Source of the DNA: Falsigemmobacter intermedius
GTDB taxonomy: Bacteria; Pseudomonadota; Alphaproteobacteria; Rhodobacterales; Rhodobacteraceae
NCBI RefSeq assembly: GCF_004054105.1
Contig: NZ_SBLC01000013.1
Span: 1 to 64,000, forward strand
Direction: 5' to 3'
DNA length: 64,000 nucleotides
Of this stretch, positions 33,282-41,598 are shown piece after piece; the stretch's first letter is position 1; the number at the start of each line of letters is the position of its first letter. The position numbers were made by a program, and so were the translations under genes. The notes under the pieces are model-generated. The model was not told the origin of the DNA. It was given only the letters and a program-made list of their open reading frames with translations, and ran no database searches.

Positions 33282-33842
33282 GTGAAAGCACTGGCTCTTG
33301 CCCTCTGGCTGGGGGCATCTTCGGCCCTGGCCGCTCCGCTGGCCGTCCCCTTGGGGGACGACGGCCTCCACAAGCCCGACTGGCTGGAAGAGAGCTTCCT
33401 CGATCTGCGCGAAGATCTGGAGGAGGCGCAGGCCGGGGGGCGGTCTTTGCTGATCTCGATCGAGCAGCGCGGCTGCATCTATTGCGCAAAGATGCACAGC
33501 GAGATTTTCCCCGATCCGCAGGTTGCTCAGCGCCTGCGCGATGACTTCCGGGTGATCCAGGTCGATCTGGCCGGATCGCTGGAGGTGACCGATTTCGACG
33601 GCAGCATCGCCACCGAAAAAGCCACGGCGCGGGCCTGGGGGGTGAACTTCACGCCGACGCTGATCTTCCTGCCCGCTCAGGTTCCGCCGGGCCTGACGGC
33701 GCGGCAGGCGGCGCTGGCAGTCCTGCCCGGCAGCCCCTCCGCGCCCGTGCTGGCCGAGGTGATGGACTGGGTGCGGGCCGGGGGAGAGTTGAGCGGGCGG
33801 ACATTGAAAGAGGTTCTCAGCCCGCCTCAGAGCGCGAATTAA
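33282..33842 (+). CDS. soxW: SoxW, periplasmic thioredoxin
   Basis: A 186-residue thioredoxin-fold protein with a signal peptide (ALALALWLGASSALAAP), the active site EQRGCIYCAKMH near residue 68 and a cis-Pro in FTPTLIFLPA. It accepts electrons from SoxV. The start is GTG at 33282, with AGGAGG seven bases upstream. Its TAA stop lies within the ATTAAG half-site of the box upstream of soxX. Confidence 0.9.
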   Translation: MKALALALWLGASSALAAPLAVPLGDDGLHKPDWLEESFLDLREDLEEAQAGGRSLLISIEQRGCIYCAKMHSEIFPDPQVAQRLRDDFRVIQVDLAGSLEVTDFDGSIATEKATARAWGVNFTPTLIFLPAQVPPGLTARQAALAVLPGSPSAPVLAEVMDWVRAGGELSGRTLKEVLSPPQSAN

Positions 33843-33854
33843 GTTTCGCTTAAG
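33838..33854. promoter_or_regulatory. Response-regulator-like box ATTAAG-N5-CTTAAG upstream of soxX
   Basis: ATTAAG-TTTCG-CTTAAG has the 11-base spacing of the boxes at 20507 and 22626 with one changed base. It lies 117 bases upstream of soxX, farther than the other boxes, and its first half includes the soxW stop codon. It is the weakest of the four, but it lies in the only sizeable gap of the sox operon. Confidence 0.45.
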
Positions 33855-33883
33855 GTTTTGCTGCAGGAAGATTTTACCGCAAA

Positions 33884-33895
33884 GAATATATATTC
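33884..33895. promoter_or_regulatory. Palindrome GAATATATATTC upstream of soxX
   Basis: A perfect 12-base palindrome lies 76 bases upstream of the soxX start in an AT-rich patch. Its core, AATATATATT, is identical to the one upstream of blh. In Paracoccus, SoxR binds both the soxS-soxV and the soxW-soxX gaps, which matches this position. Confidence 0.55.
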
Positions 33896-33971
33896 AAGAA
33901 TTGCTATATCTCTATTGTAAGCCGTGTCGTTTTGTCGCAGACTGTCGGAAAGCAGAGTCAGGGAGGACTCA

Positions 33972-34445
33972 ATGGCAAAGCGGCTTTGGGTGGCGGCTGC
34001 GATCCTTGCGGGTCATTCAGCACCCGCCTTCGCAGAAATTTCCCCCGTGGATGTGACCTTCGCAGAGGGGGCGATTGAGCAGTCCCTGACCGGGCAGGCG
34101 GGTGACGCGGCCTCGGGGGCAAAGGTGATGACCACGGCGGCACTGGGCAACTGCGTGGCCTGCCACGTGATCGATGCCATGCCCGATGTTGAGTTTCCGG
34201 GCAATATCGGCCCGCCGCTCGACGGGGCGGCCGATCGCTGGAGTGAAGCGCAGCTTCGCGGCATTGTCGTGAATGCTAAGATGACTTTTGAGGGCAGCTT
34301 CATGCCGGCCTTCTATAAATCCGCCGGCTATATCCGGCCGGGAGATACTTACACCGGCAAAGCGGCTCAGGAGCCGCTGCCGCCCATCCTGACCGCACAG
34401 CAGGTCGAGGATGTCGTGGCTTACCTGCTCACTTTGAAAGAGTAA
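33972..34445 (+). CDS. soxX: SoxX, monoheme cytochrome c of the SoxXA complex
   Basis: A 157-residue protein with a Sec signal ending at PAFAE. The heme motif GNCVACH is at residues 61-65, and GSFMPAFY supplies the axial Met. The start at 33972 has GGGAGG six bases upstream, which excludes the longer ORF from 33924. SoxX pairs with SoxA to couple thiosulfate to SoxY in the periplasm. It opens the structural operon soxXYZABCD. Confidence 0.93.
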   Translation: MAKRLWVAAAILAGHSAPAFAEISPVDVTFAEGAIEQSLTGQAGDAASGAKVMTTAALGNCVACHVIDAMPDVEFPGNIGPPLDGAADRWSEAQLRGIVVNAKMTFEGSFMPAFYKSAGYIRPGDTYTGKAAQEPLPPILTAQQVEDVVAYLLTLKE

Positions 34446-34472
34446 GTCGCGCCGACTTCAGGAGGATTTTTC

Positions 34473-34895
34473 ATGACCCTTTCACGACGCAATGCGCTGA
34501 CCCTTGCGCTTGGCGGACTTGCGGCAGCGGTGCTGCCGCTCAGCAAAGCCCAGGCTGCGACCGTGGCAGAGCTGACCGCAGCCTTTGCCGGCGGCGCCAC
34601 CCCTAAAGAGGGCGGCATCACCCTGACCGCGCCGGAAATCGCCGAGAACGGCAATACCGTGCCGGTCGAAGTGGATGCGCCGGGCGCAGTGGCGATCATG
34701 CTGCTGGCCGCGGGCAACCCGACCCCGGGTGTTGCCACCTTCACCTTCGGCCCCGGCGCTGCCACCCAGCGTGCGGCCACCCGGATCCGCCTTGCCACCA
34801 CTCAGGATGTGATTGCCCTGGCCAAAATGGCCGACGGCTCGGTGGTGCAGGCTCAGGCCAACGTCAAAGTGACCATCGGCGGCTGCGGCGGCTGA
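34473..34895 (+). CDS. soxY: SoxY, sulfur-carrier protein
   Basis: A 140-residue protein with a Tat signal (SRRNALTLALGGLAAAVLPLSKAQA) and the diagnostic C-terminal swinging arm VTIGGCGG, whose Cys138 carries the sulfur intermediates. It is exported with SoxZ as a folded heterodimer, since SoxZ has no signal. CAGGAGG lies upstream of the start. Confidence 0.96.
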   Translation: MTLSRRNALTLALGGLAAAVLPLSKAQAATVAELTAAFAGGATPKEGGITLTAPEIAENGNTVPVEVDAPGAVAIMLLAAGNPTPGVATFTFGPGAATQRAATRIRLATTQDVIALAKMADGSVVQAQANVKVTIGGCGG

Positions 34896-34916
34896 TCGGA
34901 CGATTGGAGAATACAC

Positions 34917-35246
34917 ATGGCAAAAGATGCAAAACCGCGCGTACGCGTGCCGAAATCGGCAAAAGCCGGTGAAGCCGTCACCATCAAAGCCCTGATCAGC
35001 CACACGATGGAATCCGGTCAGCGCAAAGATGCCGAAGGCAAGATCATCCCGCGCTCGATCATCAATCGCTTCACCTGCGAATTCAACGGCCAGATGGTCG
35101 TTGACACCACGATTGAACCGGCGGTCTCGACCAACCCCTATTTCGAATTTGACACCCGCGTTGATGCGGCGGGCACCTTCAAATTCACCTGGTACGACGA
35201 TGACGGCTCTGTCTACGAAGACAGCAAAGACATTGAAATCGCCTGA
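34917..35246 (+). CDS. soxZ: SoxZ, partner of SoxY
   Basis: A 109-residue protein with no signal peptide and an immunoglobulin-like beta sandwich. Conserved segments are PRVRVPKSAKAGEAVTIKAL at the start, ISHTMESGQRKD and FEFDTRVDAAGTFKFTWYDDDG near the end. It begins 21 bases after soxY. It binds SoxY and presents the carrier arm to the other Sox enzymes, and must cross the membrane together with SoxY through the Tat system. Confidence 0.96.
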   Translation: MAKDAKPRVRVPKSAKAGEAVTIKALISHTMESGQRKDAEGKIIPRSIINRFTCEFNGQMVVDTTIEPAVSTNPYFEFDTRVDAAGTFKFTWYDDDGSVYEDSKDIEIA

Positions 35247-35270
35247 TTAACGCCTCGGGGAGGAGACGAT

Positions 35271-36137
35271 ATGCAAGGCAGATTGACCCCGGTTATCGCG
35301 GCCGCTCTGACGATGGGCCTGAGCCTCGGTGCGGCCTTTGCCGACCCGGTCGAAGACGAGCTTGTCGTTACCGCCGAGGACGGTGAGATCACTCTCGTGA
35401 CCACGACGAAGGCCCCCGGCCATCTGGCAGAGACCTTCGACACCATCTGGTCGGGCTGGCATTTCCGCGAGGATGACACCCGCGATCTTCAGCGCGATGA
35501 CTTCGACAACCCGGGGATGCTCTTTGCGGACCGCGGGCTTGATCGCTGGAATGCAAAATCGGAGGCGAGCGGCGCGAGCTGCGCGGGCTGCCACGAGGGG
35601 CCGGAGAGCATGAAAGGCCTGCGCGCGGTGCTGCCGCGCGTGGATGCCAAAACCGGTAAGCTGATGATCCTTGAGGATTACATCAACGACTGTGTCACCA
35701 CCCGCATGGGCGAAGAGGCCTGGGGCATGACCTCGGGTAAGATGAAGGACATGCTGGGGCTGATCTCGCTGCAATCGCGCGGGGAGCCGGTGAATGTCGC
35801 CATCGACGGGCCTGCCGCCGAATTCTGGGCGAAGGGCAGGGAGATGTATTACACCCGCTACGGTCAGCTTGAGATGGCCTGCGCCAACTGCCACGAGCAG
35901 AACGCCGGCATGATGATCCGCGCGGATCACCTCAGCCAGGGTCAGGTCAACGGCTTCCCGACCTACCGGCTGAAAGATGCCGGCATGGTCACCGCGCAGC
36001 AGCGCTTTGTGGGCTGCATCCGCGACACCAGGGCCGAGACTTTTAAGGCGGGCTCGGATGAGCTGAAAGCGCTGGAGCTTTATGTCGCCTCGCGCGGCAA
36101 CGGGCTGAGCGTCGAAGGCATCTCAGTGCGTCACTGA
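35271..36137 (+). CDS. soxA: SoxA, diheme cytochrome c of the SoxXA complex
   Basis: A 288-residue protein with a Sec signal (cleavage near FADP). It has two heme motifs, CAGCH at residues 104-108 and CANCH at 204-208, and the active-site heme-ligand Cys249 in RFVGCIRDTR. This is the diheme form found in Paracoccus-type bacteria. It condenses thiosulfate onto the SoxY Cys. A hairpin follows the gene, before soxB. Confidence 0.96.
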   Translation: MQGRLTPVIAAALTMGLSLGAAFADPVEDELVVTAEDGEITLVTTTKAPGHLAETFDTIWSGWHFREDDTRDLQRDDFDNPGMLFADRGLDRWNAKSEASGASCAGCHEGPESMKGLRAVLPRVDAKTGKLMILEDYINDCVTTRMGEEAWGMTSGKMKDMLGLISLQSRGEPVNVAIDGPAAEFWAKGREMYYTRYGQLEMACANCHEQNAGMMIRADHLSQGQVNGFPTYRLKDAGMVTAQQRFVGCIRDTRAETFKAGSDELKALELYVASRGNGLSVEGISVRH

Positions 36138-36153
36138 CCTCAGGGCCATGGAC

Positions 36154-36174
36154 GGCGGCCGGACTGCGGCCGCC
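36154..36174. terminator. Stem-loop between soxA and soxB
   Basis: GGCGGCCG pairs exactly with CGGCCGCC over a 5-base loop in the 64-base gap. No T run follows, and soxB depends on the same transcript, so it is more likely to attenuate or to stabilise the upstream soxXYZA message than to stop transcription fully. Confidence 0.45.
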
Positions 36175-36201
36175 GCTTCACGAAGACGATAGGATAACAT
36201 C

Positions 36202-37896
36202 ATGATTTCCCGCCGCGAATTTGTGCAGGCTGCGATGGCGGCCTCTGCGCTCGTGGGCGCATCAGGCTATGGCTCCTGGGCGCGTGCCGCCGCACAGCAG
36301 AAACTGAGTGAAGATCAGCTGCTGGAGTTCGCGGATTTCGGCAATGTGACGCTGCTGCATATCACCGATATCCATGCCCAGCTGAAGCCGGTGTGGTTCC
36401 GCGAGCCGGAGATCAACCTCGGGATCGGTGAGGCAAAGGGCCAGGTCCCGCATATCACCGGCGCGGACTTTCAGAAGATGTTCGGCATTCAGCCCGGCTC
36501 GCCCGAGGCCTATGCGCTGAGCTATCCCGATTTTGAGGCGCTGGCGCGTGAATATGGCCGCATGGGCGGCATGGACCGCGTGGCGAGGGTCGTCAAAGCC
36601 ATGCGCGCCGCGCGGCCGGATGCTCTGCTGCTCGACGGCGGCGATACCTGGCACGGCTCGATGACCTCGCTGAAGACCGAAGGCCAGGACATGATTAACG
36701 TCATGAACGCGCTTGGCGTCGATGCGATGACCAGCCATTGGGAATGGACCTATGGTCAGGACCGCGTGAAAGACGTGGTCGAGAACCATCTGAAGTTCCC
36801 CTTCCTTGGTGCCAATATCTTTGACGCCGAATGGGATGAGCCGGCCTTTGAGCCCTATAAAATTTTTGAGCGCGGCGGCGTCCGGATCGGCGTGATTGGT
36901 CAGGCTTTCCCCTATATGCCGATCGCCAACCCGAAATGGATGTTCCCGGATTTCTCTTTCGGTATCCGCGAACAGCGCATGCAGGCCATGGTGGATGAGC
37001 TGCGCGCCGAGGGTGTCGAGGTTGTGGTTTGCCTCTCGCACAACGGCTTTGACGTCGACAAAAAGATGGCCGGACGGGTGAAGGGCATCGATATCATCCT
37101 CTCGGGCCACACCCATGACGCTGTGCCCGAACCGGTGATGATCGGGGAGACGCTGCTGATCGCCTCCGGCTCGAACGGAAAATTCGTCAGCCGCGTGGAT
37201 CTCGATGTGCGCGACGGCCGCATGATGGGCTTCCGCCACAAGCTGATCCCGATTTTCTCGGATGTGATCACGCCCGATGCTGATATGGCCGCGCTGATCG
37301 AGCAGGAGCGCGCGCCCTTCAAAGAGAGCCTTGAAGAGAAGATCGGCACCACCGAGACCACGCTTTACCGCCGTGGCAACTTCAACGGCACCTGGGATGA
37401 TCTGATCTGCGAGGCGATCCTGTCCGAGCGCGATGCCGAGATTGCCATGTCGCCGGGCGTCCGCTGGGGGCCGTCGGTGCTTTCAGGTGAGGCGATCACC
37501 CGCGAAGACATCCACAATGCCACCTCGATGACCTATGGCGCCTGCTACCGCACCGGGATGACCGGCGAGACCATCCAGACCATTCTGGAAGATGTGGCCG
37601 ACAATATTTTCAACCCCGATCCCTATTACCAGCAGGGCGGTGACATGGTGCGCGTGGGCGGTCTGGCCTATGACATCGACGTCAGCCAACCGATTGGCAA
37701 ACGGATCACCAATCTTCGCATGGCAAAAACCGGCACCGCGCTGGAGCCTGCGAAATCCTACACCGTGGCGGGATGGGCCTCGGTCAATGAAGGCACCGAA
37801 GGGCCGCAGATCTGGGATGTGGTCGAAGCCCATATCCGCAGGACCGGCACCGTGCGTCTTGAGCCGAACACCACCGTCAAAGTGACCGGTATCTGA
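36202..37896 (+). CDS. soxB: SoxB, thiosulfohydrolase
   Basis: A 564-residue dimanganese enzyme of the 5'-nucleotidase superfamily. The Tat signal is SRREFVQAAMAASALVGA. Metal-ligand motifs are HITDIHAQ (residues 53-60), GGDTWHG (146-152), SHWEWTYG near 179 and ILSGHTHDAV near 298. It hydrolyses the terminal sulfone group from SoxY-S-thiosulfonate as sulfate. The full length and motifs indicate an active enzyme. Confidence 0.97.
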   Translation: MISRREFVQAAMAASALVGASGYGSWARAAAQQKLSEDQLLEFADFGNVTLLHITDIHAQLKPVWFREPEINLGIGEAKGQVPHITGADFQKMFGIQPGSPEAYALSYPDFEALAREYGRMGGMDRVARVVKAMRAARPDALLLDGGDTWHGSMTSLKTEGQDMINVMNALGVDAMTSHWEWTYGQDRVKDVVENHLKFPFLGANIFDAEWDEPAFEPYKIFERGGVRIGVIGQAFPYMPIANPKWMFPDFSFGIREQRMQAMVDELRAEGVEVVVCLSHNGFDVDKKMAGRVKGIDIILSGHTHDAVPEPVMIGETLLIASGSNGKFVSRVDLDVRDGRMMGFRHKLIPIFSDVITPDADMAALIEQERAPFKESLEEKIGTTETTLYRRGNFNGTWDDLICEAILSERDAEIAMSPGVRWGPSVLSGEAITREDIHNATSMTYGACYRTGMTGETIQTILEDVADNIFNPDPYYQQGGDMVRVGGLAYDIDVSQPIGKRITNLRMAKTGTALEPAKSYTVAGWASVNEGTEGPQIWDVVEAHIRRTGTVRLEPNTTVKVTGI

Positions 37897-37909
37897 GGAG
37901 ATCTCCCCG

Positions 37910-39184
37910 ATGTCTGATCCGACTTCCAAAGCCGCCGGAACCAGCCGGCGCGGCTTTCTCAAAACGACTGCGCTTGGCGGTGCAGGCCTGGTGGCCGGTG
38001 CCGGGGCTGCGGCGGCTGAAGGCGATCCGCTGATCACCAAAGTCCAGGACTGGGCTTCGGGCTTCGGCGATCCGGTCGATGCTGCGCCCTATGGCATGCC
38101 GATCAGATTTGAGAGCCATGTGGTCCGCCGCAATGTGGAATGGCTGACCGAAAGCCCGGTCTCTTCGATCAACTTTACGCCGATCCATGCGCTTGAAGGC
38201 ACTATCACCCCCCAGGGCGTCGCCTTTGAGCGTCACCACTCGGGCGCGATTGAGCTGTCGAAAGACGACTACCGCCTGATGATCAACGGCCTCGTCGAGA
38301 AGCCGCTGGTCTTCACCTTTGAAGACCTGACCCGCTTTCCGCGCCATGTGCTGACCGCCTTTTGCGAATGCGCGGCCAATGGCGGCATGGAATGGGGCGG
38401 CGCGCAGCTTGAAGGCGTGCAGTTCACCCAGGGCATGATCCATAACATGGAATATACCGGCATCCTTCTGAAGGATCTGCTGGCAGAGGCCGGTGTGAAG
38501 CCGGAAGGCAAATGGGTCTATGTGGAAGGCGCCGATGCCTCCTCCAACGGCCGCTCGATCCCGCTGGAAAAGGCCATGGAGGATGTCATGGTCGCCTTCT
38601 ACGCCAATGGCGAGGCCTTGCGTAAAGAGCATGGCTATCCGGTGCGGCTGGTGGTGCCGGGCTGGGAAGGCAATATGTGGGTGAAGTGGCTGCGCCGCAT
38701 CGCCATCTATGACCAGGCGGTTGAGGGGCGCGAAGAGACTTCGAAATATACCGACATGATGCCCGACGGCCGTGCGCGCAAATGGACCTGGGTGATGGAT
38801 GCGAAATCGGTCATCACCTCGCCCAGCCCTCAGGTGCCGATCCGTCACGGCAAAGGCCCGCTGGTCATCACCGGGCTTGCCTGGTCGGGCAACGGTAAAG
38901 TGACGCGGGTTGATGTCTCGACGGATGGTGGCAACACCTGGACTGAGGCGCGTATCTCGGGCGATGCAAAGCCCAAAGCGCTGACCCGCTTCCACCTCGA
39001 TATCGACTGGGACGGATCCGAGATGTTCCTGCAGTCGCGCTGCATCGATGAGACCGGCTATGTGCAGCCGACCAAAGATGCGCTGCGGGAGATCCGCGGC
39101 ACCAACAACGTCTATCACAACAACTCCATCCAGACCTGGTGGGTGCAGCCGAACGGTGAGGTCGAGAATGTCGAAATCGCGTAA
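37910..39184 (+). CDS. soxC: SoxC, molybdenum subunit of sulfane dehydrogenase
   Basis: A 424-residue sulfite-oxidase-fold protein. The Tat signal is SRRGFLKTTALGGAG. The molybdopterin domain contains TAFCECAANGGMEWGG, where Cys154 is the likely molybdenum ligand, and a C-terminal dimerisation domain follows. With SoxD it oxidises the sulfane sulfur left on SoxY, allowing complete oxidation of thiosulfate to sulfate without sulfur globules. It overlaps soxD by 17 bases. Confidence 0.95.
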   Translation: MSDPTSKAAGTSRRGFLKTTALGGAGLVAGAGAAAAEGDPLITKVQDWASGFGDPVDAAPYGMPIRFESHVVRRNVEWLTESPVSSINFTPIHALEGTITPQGVAFERHHSGAIELSKDDYRLMINGLVEKPLVFTFEDLTRFPRHVLTAFCECAANGGMEWGGAQLEGVQFTQGMIHNMEYTGILLKDLLAEAGVKPEGKWVYVEGADASSNGRSIPLEKAMEDVMVAFYANGEALRKEHGYPVRLVVPGWEGNMWVKWLRRIAIYDQAVEGREETSKYTDMMPDGRARKWTWVMDAKSVITSPSPQVPIRHGKGPLVITGLAWSGNGKVTRVDVSTDGGNTWTEARISGDAKPKALTRFHLDIDWDGSEMFLQSRCIDETGYVQPTKDALREIRGTNNVYHNNSIQTWWVQPNGEVENVEIA

Positions 39185-40265
39185 GCTCTTTGCGGCCACC
39201 GCGCTTGCAATTCTGTCCACCACTCCGGCCTTTGCGCAGGGGCTTGGCCTTGGCCGACCGGCCACGCTGGAAGAAATCGCCGCCTGGGATGTCACCGTCC
39301 TCCCCGATGGCACCGGGCTTCGTCCCGGCTCAGGCGATGTGGCACGCGGCGAAGAGGTTTTTCTGGAAGCCTGCGCTGCGTGTCACGGGGAATTTGCCGA
39401 AGGGCTCGACAGCTGGCCTTCGCTTTCGGGCGGACAGGGCACGCTGAGCGATCCGCGTCCGGTCAAAACCATCGGCAGCTACTGGCCCTATCTCTCGACC
39501 GTCTGGGATTATATCCACCGCTCGATGCCCTTTGGCGCAGCGCAGACGATCTCGGTGGATGACACCTATGCGATCACCGCCTTCCTGCTTTACTCAAACG
39601 GGCTGGTCGAAGACGACTTCGTGCTGAGCCACGAGAATTTCACCGAAGTGCGTCTGCCCAATGAGGACGGCTTTTATGTGGATGATCGTGCCAGCACCGA
39701 ATATCCGCTCTTCTCTGCCGAGCCCTGCATGGAGAACTGCCGCAGCGAGGCCCCGAAGGTCACCAAACGCGCGGTCGATCTGAATGTGACGCCGCGCGAT
39801 CCCGATGGCCGTCCCGCAGGGTCGATGCCGGACCTCCTGCGCGCGTCCGCAGCGGCTCCGGCTGAGGAAACCGCCACCGCGACCGCAGAACCCGCCGCCA
39901 CCTCCGAGGCCCCGGCTCCGGCCGCCGCTCCGGCCGGCCCCGATCCGGCCCTGGTCGAAGCGGGCGCCAAAGTGTTCCGCAAATGCGCCGCCTGCCATAA
40001 AGTGGGAGAGGATGCGAAGAACGGCACCGGCCCCGCGCTGACCGGGATCTTCGGCAAAGCCGCAGGCACGGTTGAGGGCTTCCGCTACTCGCAGCCCATG
40101 GTGGACGCGGGGGCCGGGGGGCTGGTCTGGACCGCTGAGACGCTGGACGCCTTCCTTGCTGATCCCAAAGCCGCAGTGCCGAAAAACAAGATGGCCTTCG
40201 GCGGTCTGAAAAAAGAGGATGAGCGTGCGGCTCTGACCGCATATCTGCAGTCTTTCTCTCAATGA
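39168..40265 (+). CDS. soxD: SoxD, diheme cytochrome c subunit of sulfane dehydrogenase
   Basis: A 365-residue protein with a Sec signal (AILSTTPAFAQ). The first heme motif is CAACH at residues 69-73. An Ala/Pro/Thr-rich linker around residues 230-265 joins a mitochondrial-type cytochrome c domain with KCAACHKVG and the Met ligand in KNKMAFGG. The start at 39168 lies inside soxC, which couples translation. Both hemes of the two-heme Paracoccus form are present. Confidence 0.94.
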   Translation: MSKSRKLFAATALAILSTTPAFAQGLGLGRPATLEEIAAWDVTVLPDGTGLRPGSGDVARGEEVFLEACAACHGEFAEGLDSWPSLSGGQGTLSDPRPVKTIGSYWPYLSTVWDYIHRSMPFGAAQTISVDDTYAITAFLLYSNGLVEDDFVLSHENFTEVRLPNEDGFYVDDRASTEYPLFSAEPCMENCRSEAPKVTKRAVDLNVTPRDPDGRPAGSMPDLLRASAAAPAEETATATAEPAATSEAPAPAAAPAGPDPALVEAGAKVFRKCAACHKVGEDAKNGTGPALTGIFGKAAGTVEGFRYSQPMVDAGAGGLVWTAETLDAFLADPKAAVPKNKMAFGGLKKEDERAALTAYLQSFSQ

Positions 40266-40272
40266 TCTGAGC

Positions 40273-40297
40273 GGACGGGGGCAGGCTCCTCCCGTCC
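40273..40297. terminator. Inverted repeat between soxD and soxF
   Basis: GGACGGG pairs with CCCGTCC over an 11-base loop, and CTTC follows. It fills most of the 52-base gap where soxE is found in Paracoccus. It may be a weak terminator that lowers soxFGH expression. Confidence 0.35.
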
Positions 40298-40317
40298 CTT
40301 CAACACCGGAGGCCGCC

Positions 40318-41574
40318 ATGCCGATCACCCGCCGCCGCCTGCTGGGCCAGGCCCTGACCACGGCAGCGCTGTTAAAAACTGCCGCCCCCTCACTTGCAAA
40401 AAGTGAGCCGCAGGTGGTGGTCGTCGGCGGAGGTGCGGGCGGGCTTTTGGCCGCGCGGCATCTGGCGCGGGCCGGTGTCGCGGTAACGCTCATTGAGCAG
40501 AACCCCCGCTATACCGCCTGTTTTCTGTCAAATGCGGCTCTGGGCGGGCTGCGGCCTCTCACGGATTTTGAGTACGGCTATCAGGGTGCGGAGCGTGCCG
40601 GGGTCCGGGTGGTGATCGCGAAGGTCAGCGGCATCGACCGCGAGGCCCGCCGCCTGCATCTGTCAGACGGCAGCCGGATCGTTTATGACCGGCTGATCCT
40701 CTCGCCGGGCATTGCCTTTGTCGAAGGCTCCGTCTCCGGCTGGAGCGAGAGTGACAGCGCGCGCATGCCCCATGCCTGGAAGGCTGAGCCTGAACTGGCG
40801 CGGCTGATCGCGCAGATCGATGCCATGCCCGAGGGCGGGACTTTTGGCCTGATCGCGCCGCCTGCGCCCTACCGCTGCCCGCCCGGGCCTTATGAGCGGG
40901 TGAGCATGGTTGCGCATCGCCTGTCGCGGCAGAATCCGCGGGCGAAGATTATGATCTTTGATCCGAAAGAAAATTACTCCAAACAGACGCTCTTTGAGAA
41001 TGCCTGGGAACGGCTTTACCCCGGCATGATCGAGCGGCTGGACCCGCTGATGGGCGGCGATCTGATCGAGGTGCGCCCGGGCAGCATGGAGGTCCTGGCC
41101 GACGGCGAGGGGTTCGTGCTCGATGTCTGCAATGTCATTCCCGCGCAGCGCGCCGGGGATCTGGCCTCCGAGGCCGGGCTTTGCGATGAAAGCGGCTGGG
41201 CCCCGGTCGATGCAGCCGGATTTACCAGCCGGATCGACCCGAATATCCGCGTGATCGGTGACGCGGCCGCACAGGGCGCGATGCCCAAAAGCGCCTTTGC
41301 CGCCTCAACGCAGGCGCTGGTGGCGGCGCAGAGCCTGCTTGCGGAGCTTGGTCATCAGGATGCGGGCGCGGGGCAGCTGGCCAATATCTGCTACTCGCTG
41401 ATCGCCCCCGATGAGGGGTTGAAGGTCGGCGGCGATTATGAGGCGCAGGCGGGCGCGACGGTCTCTGTGCGCAATTTCATCAGCGATCCGTCTGAGGGGC
41501 CTGAGGCGCTCGGGGCCACCGCTGCTGAGGCGGCTGCCTGGTATCAGGCGCTGACCGGCGCGATGTTTGGCTGA
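40318..41574 (+). CDS. soxF: SoxF, FAD-dependent sulfide dehydrogenase-like flavoprotein
   Basis: A 418-residue flavoprotein with a Tat signal (TRRRLLGQALTTAALLK). The FAD-binding motif is VVVVGGGAGGLLAARHL, and RYTACFLSNAALGG carries the Cys used for covalent FAD in flavocytochrome c. A second redox Cys is in APPAPYRCPPGPYER, and the C-terminus matches the flavocytochrome c flavin-binding domain. The usual partner SoxE (a diheme cytochrome) is not encoded next to it. It stimulates Sox activity in Paracoccus and has sulfide dehydrogenase activity. Confidence 0.9.
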   Translation: MPITRRRLLGQALTTAALLKTAAPSLAKSEPQVVVVGGGAGGLLAARHLARAGVAVTLIEQNPRYTACFLSNAALGGLRPLTDFEYGYQGAERAGVRVVIAKVSGIDREARRLHLSDGSRIVYDRLILSPGIAFVEGSVSGWSESDSARMPHAWKAEPELARLIAQIDAMPEGGTFGLIAPPAPYRCPPGPYERVSMVAHRLSRQNPRAKIMIFDPKENYSKQTLFENAWERLYPGMIERLDPLMGGDLIEVRPGSMEVLADGEGFVLDVCNVIPAQRAGDLASEAGLCDESGWAPVDAAGFTSRIDPNIRVIGDAAAQGAMPKSAFAASTQALVAAQSLLAELGHQDAGAGQLANICYSLIAPDEGLKVGGDYEAQAGATVSVRNFISDPSEGPEALGATAAEAAAWYQALTGAMFG

Positions 41575-41598
41575 GGCCATTGGAGGGGGGAGACCACC

